A DNA stretch of 28,580 nt from assembly GCA_037146835.1 (NCBI GenBank), contig JBAWWI010000019.1:1-28580 (forward strand). The letters are read 5' to 3'. Every line of letters starts with the position of its first letter. The stretch's first letter is position 1. The notes under the pieces were generated by a model, which ran no database searches, was not told the origin of the DNA, and saw nothing but the letters and a program-made list of their open reading frames with translations. This stretch comes from IMCC26256 sp037146835 (GTDB lineage: Bacteria > Actinomycetota > Acidimicrobiia > IMCC26256). Position numbers and translations under genes: made by a program. Shown here piece by piece: positions 22,308 to 28,580 of this stretch.

Positions 22308-23501
22308 ATGACGACAACATCCTCCACAGACACTCGCTTCTCAGGGCAGGAATCAGGCCCACTTGACCAGGCCCGGGCCCTGCGCGGATTGATAGAGGGA
22401 GAGGCAGGGCGCACGGAGTCGCAGCGAACATTGACCACTGATCTCGTGAAGGCCTTCTCAGAATCAGGCTTGTTTGGGCTCATGGTCCCAACTTCCCTCG
22501 GGGGTTCTGAGGCCGATACGCGAACATCGCTCGAGGTCTTTGAGGAGTTGGCCTACGCCGATGGGTCAATTGGCTGGTCGCTTATGGCTAACGCATCTAC
22601 ATCTTGCTTCGCGAGCATCTACCTAGACGACGAGCCGACAGCCGCGCTGTTCCCGTCAGGCGTAGCTGGTATTCATGGAGGCATGTTCGGGCCTGTTGGT
22701 AAGGCCACCCGCGATGAGAATGGTTTCCTAGTAGATGGCTCGTATCACTTCGGGAGCGGAACTGGGCACGCGGATTGGTTCGCCGCTGGGTTTATCGAGC
22801 AGGAGAACGGTGAGAACGCGGCGCTCGAGTCGGGCATGCCCGCTATGCGCATCGCCTTTATCCCGGCCGAGCAGATAACAAAGCGCGACGGTTGGAATGT
22901 GCTTGGGCTTAAGGGCACAGGCTCCTTTGACTACGACGTGGAGTCCGTACACGTTGATGAGGCTTTCACGTTTCCTCTTCTTGAGCCGGTGCAGCATCGT
23001 GGCGGGGCTACTTACCAAATCGGAATGTTTGGTCTTGTTGCAATCGGGCACGCTGGGTTTGCATTAGGCGTTGGTCGCCGTGCCCTTGATGAGGTACTTG
23101 AGGTTGCAAAGACCAAGCACCGACTCGGTGGAGCCCCAATTGCCGATCAGCAGATGTTTCTTCACGAGTTTGCAATGCACGACGCTGCGATGCGGTCGGC
23201 AAGAGCATTTACCTATGAAGCATTTGAGCAGGCAGAGTTCACAGCAATCGCGGAGGGAGCGCCGACCCCTGTTGAGGCTCAGCGCATGCGCCAGGCCACT
23301 ACATACGGGACCAGGATCGCTGCAGATGCGTGCCGCTTTGCTTACACATGGGCTGGATCCGATGGACTTCGCGAGCCGAGCATTATCGGGCGCTGTTTCA
23401 GGGATATATCCGCGAGTACTCAGCATGTTTACGTCGATAACAACACGTTGACGGCCTATACCCAGACCCTCATGATGTTCGGCGAGCCCTCTTCTTTTTA
23501 A
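22308..23501 (+). CDS. Acyl-CoA dehydrogenase-fold flavoprotein (HsaA/group D monooxygenase-like)
   Basis: A 397-residue protein with the acyl-CoA dehydrogenase fold. It has an N-terminal helical domain (LVKAFSESGLFGLMVPTSLGG), a middle beta domain (GSYHFGSGTGHADWFAAGF) and a C-terminal helical domain ending RCFRDISASTQHVYVD. The last motif and the GSYHFGSG strand are closer to the type-2 C-terminal group, which contains flavin-dependent monooxygenases such as HsaA of the steroid pathway, than to classical fatty acyl-CoA dehydrogenases. It would then use reduced flavin from a partner reductase, perhaps one elsewhere in the genome. Either a hydroxylation or a dehydrogenation is possible. The start follows TAGTCT by six bases and is divergent from the sulfatase. 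Confidence 0.88.
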   Translation: MTTTSSTDTRFSGQESGPLDQARALRGLIEGEAGRTESQRTLTTDLVKAFSESGLFGLMVPTSLGGSEADTRTSLEVFEELAYADGSIGWSLMANASTSCFASIYLDDEPTAALFPSGVAGIHGGMFGPVGKATRDENGFLVDGSYHFGSGTGHADWFAAGFIEQENGENAALESGMPAMRIAFIPAEQITKRDGWNVLGLKGTGSFDYDVESVHVDEAFTFPLLEPVQHRGGATYQIGMFGLVAIGHAGFALGVGRRALDEVLEVAKTKHRLGGAPIADQQMFLHEFAMHDAAMRSARAFTYEAFEQAEFTAIAEGAPTPVEAQRMRQATTYGTRIAADACRFAYTWAGSDGLREPSIIGRCFRDISASTQHVYVDNNTLTAYTQTLMMFGEPSSF

Positions 23502-23514
23502 CGGTCTTTAGTTG

Positions 23515-23534
23515 AGACGGGTTTTAGAGCGTCT
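23515..23534. terminator. Weak hairpin between convergent genes
   Basis: AGACG (23515-23519) pairs with CGTCT (23530-23534) over a 10-base loop, in the 38-base gap between the acyl-CoA dehydrogenase stop and the P450 stop. The stem is short, so a bidirectional terminator is only possible. Confidence 0.2.
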
Positions 23535-23539
23535 ACGTA

Positions 23540-24781
23540 TTACTGAAGCCGCACCGGTAGGCGCTCGAGTCCGCGGAGCGTAAATCCATGCCAAGGCGGG
23601 TCAATCTCAGTCGGCTCGATTACTGAGAAGCGATCTAGGAGAGCCTCGAAGACTGCTCTGCCCTCTGCTCGAGCAAGGTGTGCGCCGAGGCAGTGGTGGA
23701 TTCCGAAACCGAATGAGAGCGGCTGGTTATCAGTTCGAGCAATATCGAATACCTCAGGGTTAGGGAACCGCTCCGGGTCTCTGTTGGCTCCACCTAGGAA
23801 CGTGACGACAGTGCGCCCTGCTGGGATCGTAAATCCGCCAATCTCAACCTCGTCGAAGGTCCAGCGCGCATTGAGTTGCACGGGAGACTCGTAGCGAAGC
23901 ACCTCCTCGATGAATCCACCCATCAGATCCGGTTGCTCGCGCAGGAGTTGAAATTGCTCAGGGTGGCGCATGAGTAACCAAAGCCCGTTGCCTATGAGAT
24001 TTGTTGTGGTCTCAAAGCCTGCAGCGAAGAGCAGGATCATTGTGGTGATCAACTCTTCTTCACTTAAGCGGTCGCCCTCCTCCTCGACGGCAATCAATGC
24101 GGTGAGCAGGTCCTCTGTCGGGTTTAGGCGCTTCTTGGCTATGAGCTCCCGGAAGTAAATGCGCAGGCGTGCCCCTGCAGCGACACCGCGCTCCGTCTCC
24201 TCAGGGGTAGCCCCCACCTCAAGAAGAACCACCAAATCTCGCACAGTTCCGCGGAATGCCTCTCGGTCTTGCTCTGGTACCCCAACGAGTTCGCCAATTA
24301 CCGCTACTGGGAGTCGCCATGCGAGTTCCTCCATCACATCAGCGGTGCCGGCTGCTGCCATGCCGTCGAGCATCGGAGCAGCGAGTGCATCCATGCGTGG
24401 GCGCAGATCATCTATGCGCTTGGGTGTGAACTCGCGGCTCACAAGACTTCGTAGGCGCGTGTGGTCAGGCGGGTTGAGAAAGAGCATTGAGGGTGCGGGT
24501 GCATCCTCTGAGCGTTGTGCACGCAATGACTCGGGTGCTCCGTCAAGAGATGGGCGCACGACATCTTGCGGGGTCTTGCCAAGGCGTGGATCGCGAAGCG
24601 CTGTGCGGCAGTCTTCAAAGTTGCTTAGGTACCAAAGCGCGCCCTCGGCGTTTCCATGTATCGGCATGTTCTCACGTAGTGCTTTGTAGCGCGAGTACGG
24701 GTCTTTGCGACCCTCTGGCGAGCCAAAGATCTCTGCGATGGTCGCGTCAGCATTGAAAGTCTCTGGGGTGGTGGCAGTCAT
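23540..24781 (-). CDS. Cytochrome P450
   Basis: A complete soluble P450 of 413 residues: I-helix AGFETT (254-259), K-helix ExxR (Glu293-Arg296), and haem loop FGFGIHHCLG with Cys364 as iron ligand. The general layout, including FLNPPDHTRLR and AGRTVVTFLGGANRDP, fits the CYP107-like bacterial group, many of which hydroxylate macrolides, terpenes or steroids. It differs clearly from the CYP142-like P450 at 4140. The ATG at 24781 overlaps the TAA of an 11-codon mini-ORF as TAATG, and GAGG inside the mini-ORF lies seven bases upstream, so translation is probably coupled. The gene follows the acyl-CoA synthetase on the same strand. Confidence 0.94.
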   Translation of the reverse strand: MTATTPETFNADATIAEIFGSPEGRKDPYSRYKALRENMPIHGNAEGALWYLSNFEDCRTALRDPRLGKTPQDVVRPSLDGAPESLRAQRSEDAPAPSMLFLNPPDHTRLRSLVSREFTPKRIDDLRPRMDALAAPMLDGMAAAGTADVMEELAWRLPVAVIGELVGVPEQDREAFRGTVRDLVVLLEVGATPEETERGVAAGARLRIYFRELIAKKRLNPTEDLLTALIAVEEEGDRLSEEELITTMILLFAAGFETTTNLIGNGLWLLMRHPEQFQLLREQPDLMGGFIEEVLRYESPVQLNARWTFDEVEIGGFTIPAGRTVVTFLGGANRDPERFPNPEVFDIARTDNQPLSFGFGIHHCLGAHLARAEGRAVFEALLDRFSVIEPTEIDPPWHGFTLRGLERLPVRLQ

Positions 24782-24816
24782 TAGTTAGCCTCAAACTCAG
24801 CGGCGGGCTTCATCAT
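24781..24816 (-). CDS. Putative 11-residue leader peptide upstream of the P450
   Basis: ATG at 24816 opens a frame encoding MMKPAAEFEAN. Its TAA (24781-24783) shares a base with the P450 ATG. TAACGT lies six bases before the first ATG, so the mRNA would be leaderless and ribosomes would translate this peptide first. GAGG inside the frame could then restart ribosomes on the P450. The peptide itself has no recognisable motif; its role may be only to load ribosomes, or it may serve as an attenuator. Confidence 0.45.
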   Translation of the reverse strand: MMKPAAEFEAN

Positions 24817-24822
24817 GTCTTT

Positions 24823-24828
24823 ACGTTA
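24823..24828 (-). promoter_or_regulatory. -10 box formed from the acyl-CoA synthetase stop codon
   Basis: TAACGT on the minus strand starts with the TAA stop of the acyl-CoA synthetase gene (24826-24828) and ends six bases before the mini-ORF ATG. It is identical to the box at 17004-17009, which also contains an upstream gene's stop. Confidence 0.5.
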
Positions 24829-26415
24829 TCTACTAGCGAGAATCTCTGCGACCTGATCTCGCAGAACATGCTTCATTACCTTGCCAGAGGTATTGCGGGG
24901 CAGCGACTCGACCAAGACCACGTGCCGCGGTTTCTTGTAGGAGGCGAGGTAATCCTTAGCGAGCGCCACTATCTCTTCGCTGGTTACAGCGATCCCCGGG
25001 CGGGGAACAATCGCTGCGCATACTGCCTCGCCCCAATGTTCATCGGGTACTCCAATAACCGCAACCTCAAGCACGCCAGGGTGGCGGTGAAGTACTTCCT
25101 CGACCTCTCGAGAGGCGACGTTCTCTCCACCGGTGACGATTATGTCTTTCTTGCGATCCACTACAGAGATAAATCCCTCGGAGTCAATGAACCCAAGGTC
25201 GCCGGTGCGCAGCCATCCATCGATGATTGTCTCGGCTGTAGATGCAGGGTCGTTCCAGTATCCAGAGAAGACCTGCGCTCCGCGGATCACTATCTCGCCG
25301 ACCTCTCCCGTCGGTAGATCAACCATTGCATCATCGACTATCCGTGCCTCGGCGAGCGGCCCAGGCTTTCCCGCCGCGGTGAGTAAGTGCGGGTCAGTGG
25401 TAACTCCGCGACGATGAGCATCGCCATCCATGAAGACAGCGTTGCCGCCTAGCTCTGTCATCCCGTAGCCCTGCGCAAAATCGCAGCCCCATCGCTGCAT
25501 TGCGCGTCGAAGAATCTCGGCCGGCACCGACGAGGATCCATAAGCGATCTGGCGCAGGCTTGCGAGAGCTTGGTCGTCAGCCTCGGGGTGCTCAAGAAGC
25601 GTCGAGACCATCGTGGGAGCAAGGGAAGTGTTAGTTACGCCATGTCTCTTTGTGAGCGTGAGAAATTCATCCGCCTCGAAACGCTTCACCAACACAACTG
25701 GGCGCGCCCGACTGTGCATGATCAGAAGGTTGTATCCAGCAACGTGGCAGAGCGCGAACGCTAGAAAATAGACATCATCCTCTGCTACCCGTCTGCCGAG
25801 TGCAGTGTTCTCCGCTGCCGCGATGAGAGCTCGGTGAGGAAGCATCGCCCCCTTAGGCATTCCAGTGGTTCCGCTTGTGAAGAGAATCCAAGCGGTCTCC
25901 TCGGGGTCTGTTGCAATCTCGCTCTCAAACTCATGATGAGATCCATCCGCAAAATCGTCGTACGCGATTCTCCCGGGAGCGCAGTCGCCCCCGATCTCGA
26001 TGAGAACAAAAGTCTGCTCGCCAGGCGCCGCCGCCGAGTTGTTATCGGTGCTGCCCCCGTCGGCTCTTGGCAGGTGAGGCTCTAGTGCGTCGAGTAGCGC
26101 ACGTTCACCGATGATTACTCGCGTCTGTGTGGCATGAAGTATCTCGACCCACTCGCGCGGGTTGAGTCGGTAGTTAAGGGGAACCATGATGCGTCTTGCT
26201 CGAGCGATCGCGTAGTACGCATCGGCAAACTCAAGTGTGTTCTCCGAGAGAAATGCGACGCGCTCATGCCGCTCAGTAATTGATGCAACTGCATTCGCTA
26301 AACGCTTGACGCGTTGCTCGAGTTCGCTGAAGGTAACTACACGGCCCTCGACAATTACAGCGGGCGCGTCTGGGTTATTTAGCGCGCTGCGCTCAACAAT
26401 TTCATGTAGCAGCAT
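24826..26415 (-). CDS. Acyl-CoA synthetase (FadD/ANL family)
   Basis: A 529-residue adenylating enzyme. The ATP loop LFTSGTTGMPKG is at 178-189; QGYGMTELGG, GWLRTGDLG and DRKKDIIVTGGENV are the A5, A7 and A8 motifs; and NTSGKVMK holds the catalytic Lys512. It activates a carboxylic acid as acyl-AMP and transfers it to CoA in the cytoplasm. Members of this type act on medium or long fatty acids, steroid side chains or ring remnants; the exact substrate is not readable. The ATG at 26415 is 31 bases after the lipoprotein esterase stop, with no strong ribosome site. It is followed by the mini-ORF and P450, suggesting one transcript with an extra internal promoter. Confidence 0.94.
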   Translation of the reverse strand: MLLHEIVERSALNNPDAPAVIVEGRVVTFSELEQRVKRLANAVASITERHERVAFLSENTLEFADAYYAIARARRIMVPLNYRLNPREWVEILHATQTRVIIGERALLDALEPHLPRADGGSTDNNSAAAPGEQTFVLIEIGGDCAPGRIAYDDFADGSHHEFESEIATDPEETAWILFTSGTTGMPKGAMLPHRALIAAAENTALGRRVAEDDVYFLAFALCHVAGYNLLIMHSRARPVVLVKRFEADEFLTLTKRHGVTNTSLAPTMVSTLLEHPEADDQALASLRQIAYGSSSVPAEILRRAMQRWGCDFAQGYGMTELGGNAVFMDGDAHRRGVTTDPHLLTAAGKPGPLAEARIVDDAMVDLPTGEVGEIVIRGAQVFSGYWNDPASTAETIIDGWLRTGDLGFIDSEGFISVVDRKKDIIVTGGENVASREVEEVLHRHPGVLEVAVIGVPDEHWGEAVCAAIVPRPGIAVTSEEIVALAKDYLASYKKPRHVVLVESLPRNTSGKVMKHVLRDQVAEILASR

Positions 26416-26446
26416 CGAACGAGGTCCGATCTATTGTTTTAAGTAA

Positions 26447-27721
26447 CTACTTTGTTGCGGTCTTTACAGAGAACTCGACACTTGGCTCAGTAGATGCATA
26501 CTCAGGTGTGAGGTATGCGGTGTACGCGCTCTTCCCCGCTAGTTGATCTAGGAAGAATGAGATTGTGTAGGTCTCGGTAAGGCTATTGGCCTTCTTCCAT
26601 GCGAGTTGGCCTGGCTGGCAGCCGCCCTTTCCGCTCTTAGTAACAGTGTCGATAATGACCTGAGGGACATTCTTGATCGTCGGGGCAATCTCTAGGTAGT
26701 AGCAGATGTCGCTGAACGACTGGTGCGCGCCCTTAACAAGGTCAACACGGTAGAGAGGGCGTGCTGGAATCGCATTCCAGGTGCGCACGGTATTTGGCTT
26801 GAGTTTCGCAGTTTGATCAAGCGTTCCGCTTATGAGCATCGTAGGCACTTTTACCTTCTTCAACTCATCGAGAGGAATTTCTTTTGTATAGGCAGCGAGA
26901 CCAACGATTGCTTTGATCTTGGGGTAGCCCGGGAGACCGCCGTGGCCAACAGTCCCGATGATGGCTGTCATGCCACCAAGGGAGTGCCCCATGATGCCGA
27001 TCTTCTCAGGGTTAATCGATTGGTAGAGCAGGTCTCCACTATTCGCGTTGCGCGCAAGCGCGTCATCAAGAGTCGCTCGCACATCGCCGACGCGGTTCAG
27101 CTCATTCTGAGTGCGCTTGGCGATCTGGCCAGTTACAGCATCAATCGCGGTATTACCTGTGTGGTCAGGTGCAACTACTACAAAGCCGTGGCTCGCAAGG
27201 TTCTCTGTAAGGAAGCTAGAGATGAAGCGAAGACCGCCGTATCCGTGTGAGTACATGACGAGCGGGAATGGGCCTTGAGTGGATACTGGCAACCCAGAGA
27301 ATGCAGTGCGTGACGGAACCTCTACACCAGGTATGACGAGGTAATTGACTGGAGTTGCGCCCTCAACGCGTGACTTATCCGCTGGGTACCAGACATCTAC
27401 GGTGAGGTCGCGCTCGGGTCGTTGGGGGTCCTTCACGGTTACGGTCTCACGACCGACGGCGAAGGGGCCCGGCTGATCGGGTGCGGGCCCAGCGGCTTTG
27501 GCGTCTGACTTAGCGGCTGCCTTGGATGCGTTTGAGATCTTTGTGTCGCCGCCACAGGCTGCTAGAGCTGCGATAAGTAGCAACGCGCTCGCCCCGGCAA
27601 TAGCGCGAGTTCCAATGCGGGCGCGCCTGTGGGTGCTCGTATACGCGACGTTCCGCGTATCAACGGCAGCTGATTCGCTGCTTGTTGACTTAGCCGGGTT
27701 CTGGATGGTGGTCTCGGGCAT
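26447..27721 (-). CDS. Lipoprotein alpha/beta hydrolase (PAF acetylhydrolase/dienelactone hydrolase-like)
   Basis: From the ATG at 27721 (GGAGG five bases upstream) the protein has 424 residues. An unusually long N-region of about 38 residues precedes RRARIGTRAIAG, a hydrophobic core and the lipobox ALAAC with Cys56, so it should be lipid-anchored outside the membrane. The hydrolase domain has VMYSHGYGG, the nucleophile elbow GHSLGG with Ser247, Asp302 in GTLDQ, and His333 in KGAHQSF. It probably cleaves short or medium esters at the cell surface, possibly releasing acids for the acyl-CoA synthetase that follows. A longer frame to 27991 lacks a ribosome site and would overlap the divergent cupin gene. 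Confidence 0.9.
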   Translation of the reverse strand: MPETTIQNPAKSTSSESAAVDTRNVAYTSTHRRARIGTRAIAGASALLLIAALAACGGDTKISNASKAAAKSDAKAAGPAPDQPGPFAVGRETVTVKDPQRPERDLTVDVWYPADKSRVEGATPVNYLVIPGVEVPSRTAFSGLPVSTQGPFPLVMYSHGYGGLRFISSFLTENLASHGFVVVAPDHTGNTAIDAVTGQIAKRTQNELNRVGDVRATLDDALARNANSGDLLYQSINPEKIGIMGHSLGGMTAIIGTVGHGGLPGYPKIKAIVGLAAYTKEIPLDELKKVKVPTMLISGTLDQTAKLKPNTVRTWNAIPARPLYRVDLVKGAHQSFSDICYYLEIAPTIKNVPQVIIDTVTKSGKGGCQPGQLAWKKANSLTETYTISFFLDQLAGKSAYTAYLTPEYASTEPSVEFSVKTATK

Positions 27722-27790
27722 TGGTTCCTCCAAATATGCGGTCTGCTGCAGGTTAGGGCGCAGGGCTCTCATAGGTGCGATGCTAGGAGA
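27722..27790. promoter_or_regulatory. Divergent promoter region, esterase and small cupin
   Basis: For the plus gene, GATGCT (27779-27784) and AGGAG (27785-27789) lie just before the ATG at 27791, so a leaderless or a led start are both possible. For the minus gene, GGAGG precedes the ATG at 27721 and several AT-rich boxes could serve as -10. No palindrome stands out. Confidence 0.35.
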
Positions 27791-28165
27791 ATGCATTACG
27801 TACGAATCTTTAACGATGAAGCCGGAGAGAGCCATTTCGAGGATGTCCACCTCGCTGAGGTTGTCTCTCCGCCCGAGCAGGGCGTTGCCGAGCTGACCCT
27901 TAGCGATCCGGTAGCGGTTGATCGTGCGATCTTCGTCTCGCTCCCAGGTGATGCACAGGCCCCCGATTGGCATACAGCGCCTCGACGCCAATTTGTTGTC
28001 GTGCTCGACGGGGGAGTGCGCATTGAGGTAAGTGATGGAGAGGTGCGCGACCTGCCGCCTGGGAGCGTGGTTCTAGTTGAGGACACGATAGGGCGCGGAC
28101 ATGTAACCGAGTATGTGGCAGGCCCACGACGAGTGATACTTATTCCGCTAGAGGCAGATCAATAA
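27791..28165 (+). CDS. Small cupin-domain protein
   Basis: A 124-residue single-domain cupin-like protein. After an N-terminal strand pair it has DRAIFVSLPGDAQAPDWHTAPRRQFVVVLDGGVRIEVSDGEVRDLPPGSVVLVEDTIGRGH, the typical double-stranded beta-helix pattern with His in WHTAP and GRGH. The Glu normally found in the first motif is replaced, so metal binding is doubtful. Many such proteins occur in bacteria near esterases without known role. It is divergent from the lipoprotein esterase and converges on the GNAT gene with a 40-base gap. Confidence 0.82.
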   Translation: MHYVRIFNDEAGESHFEDVHLAEVVSPPEQGVAELTLSDPVAVDRAIFVSLPGDAQAPDWHTAPRRQFVVVLDGGVRIEVSDGEVRDLPPGSVVLVEDTIGRGHVTEYVAGPRRVILIPLEADQ

Positions 28166-28205
28166 CTAGCGAGATCGAGCTCAGCGGTGGCTTCGTATTC
28201 GCTTG

Positions 28206-28580
28206 TTAGATCAACTTGCGCATGGTCGTGTGCCAACCGCCTGCGGGATAGTTATCAACGCGACCGAGCGATATGTAACCGCGGCGCTCGTAAAACTCTG
28301 GTGCCTGAAAGTCAAAAGTAGAGAGCACGATCTGAGTGCAGGCTCGACGTACTGCTTCAGCCTCGAATGCAGCAAGTAGTGCGCTTGCAGCGCCGCTGCG
28401 TCTTCTTGACTCTGTGACCCAGAGAAGATCAACCTCTGCAGTGCCTCCCCACGACCAGCCATAAATTCCAGCCTCGATCTCGCCAGAGTCGTCGCGCAGC
28501 CAAGCAGAGATTGGCTCTGCAGACGGTAGCCCTGTTGCTGCGAGGTTCGACTCGGTGATGCGGGCATAGAGCATCTCGAC
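28206..28580 (-). CDS. GNAT family N-acetyltransferase, 5' end possibly outside window
   Basis: The frame is open to the window edge; the first visible ATG is at 28574, giving 122 residues. Motif A appears as VTESRRRSGAASALLAAFEAEA, binding acetyl-CoA, followed by LSTFDFQAPEFYERRGY (motif B) and WHTTMRKL at the end. Similar enzymes are about 135-145 residues, so some N-terminal residues may be missing and the true start may lie outside the window. The substrate could be an amine, antibiotic or protein; none is indicated. Confidence 0.85.
   Translation of the reverse strand, partial: VEMLYARITESNLAATGLPSAEPISAWLRDDSGEIEAGIYGWSWGGTAEVDLLWVTESRRRSGAASALLAAFEAEAVRRACTQIVLSTFDFQAPEFYERRGYISLGRVDNYPAGGWHTTMRKLI

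Noticed and set aside
22270..22431. Longer arylsulfatase reading frame starting at 22431
   Set aside because: The extra 54 residues overlap the divergent acyl-CoA dehydrogenase gene and match nothing in the family. The ATG at 22269 has a promoter box at the right distance.
27722..27991. Longer esterase reading frame starting at 27991
   Set aside because: It would place 90 residues before the signal peptide and overlap the cupin gene. The ATG at 27721 has a strong ribosome site.

Overview
The window reads as chromosomal DNA of an actinobacterium, most probably of the Acidimicrobiia (inference). The support is an F420-type luciferase-like monooxygenase, an SCO6745-family protein, a DrrA/DrrB-type ABC exporter, an AtsA-sized sulfatase, a Rv0130-sized MaoC hydratase, two P450s and FadD/FadE-type enzymes at moderately high GC. 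No transposase, integrase, phage gene, CRISPR array, tRNA or rRNA was seen. No gene-free stretch exceeds 300 bases; the longest are about 130-160 bases (8200-8329, 9500-9643, 19815-19971).

Layout. (1) 1-4085, minus: SDR, beta-propeller protein, F420-type oxidoreductase and a FAD dehydrogenase cut by the window edge form one operon. It is divergent from a CYP142-like P450 (4140-5342, plus). (2) 5351-6343, minus: aldo/keto reductase. (3) 6463-10372, plus: secreted Ca2+-dependent PI-PLC-like enzyme, SnoaL-like protein, an 11-bp tandem repeat block, MaoC hydratase, nitroreductase and SCO6745-family protein. (4) 10418-12321, minus: ABC permease and ATPase. (5) 12385-14620, plus: alpha/beta hydrolase, SDR and cupin. 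(6) 14675-18206, minus: amidohydrolase, six-span membrane protein and DapB-fold dehydrogenase. (7) 18299-18673, plus: DUF3054 protein, tail-to-tail with nhaA (minus). (8) 19972-28165: arylsulfatase (minus), acyl-CoA dehydrogenase/HsaA-like enzyme (plus), then a minus-strand lipoprotein esterase, acyl-CoA synthetase, mini-ORF and P450, with a small cupin (plus) divergent from the esterase. (9) A GNAT acetyltransferase is cut by the right edge.

Taken together this is a catabolic neighbourhood for hydrophobic cyclic or aromatic compounds. Enzymes are present to desulfate, de-esterify, hydroxylate, oxidise, CoA-activate, dehydrogenate and hydrate a substrate, alongside an exporter and a Na+/H+ antiporter. 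Steroid or steroid-like substrates are a reasonable guess from the CYP142-like, KstD-like and HsaA-like members, but the sequence does not prove this.

The most distinctive signal is in gene starts. About half of the genes have a TAnnnT box only 6-8 bases before the start codon and no Shine-Dalgarno sequence, the signature of leaderless mRNAs. In two cases the box is TAACGT, whose TAA is the stop codon of the upstream gene. One of these drives an 11-codon mini-ORF whose stop overlaps the ATG of a P450 (TAATG). A 38-bp intergenic region carries two such promoters back to back. I found no clearly new multi-gene defence or mobile system.
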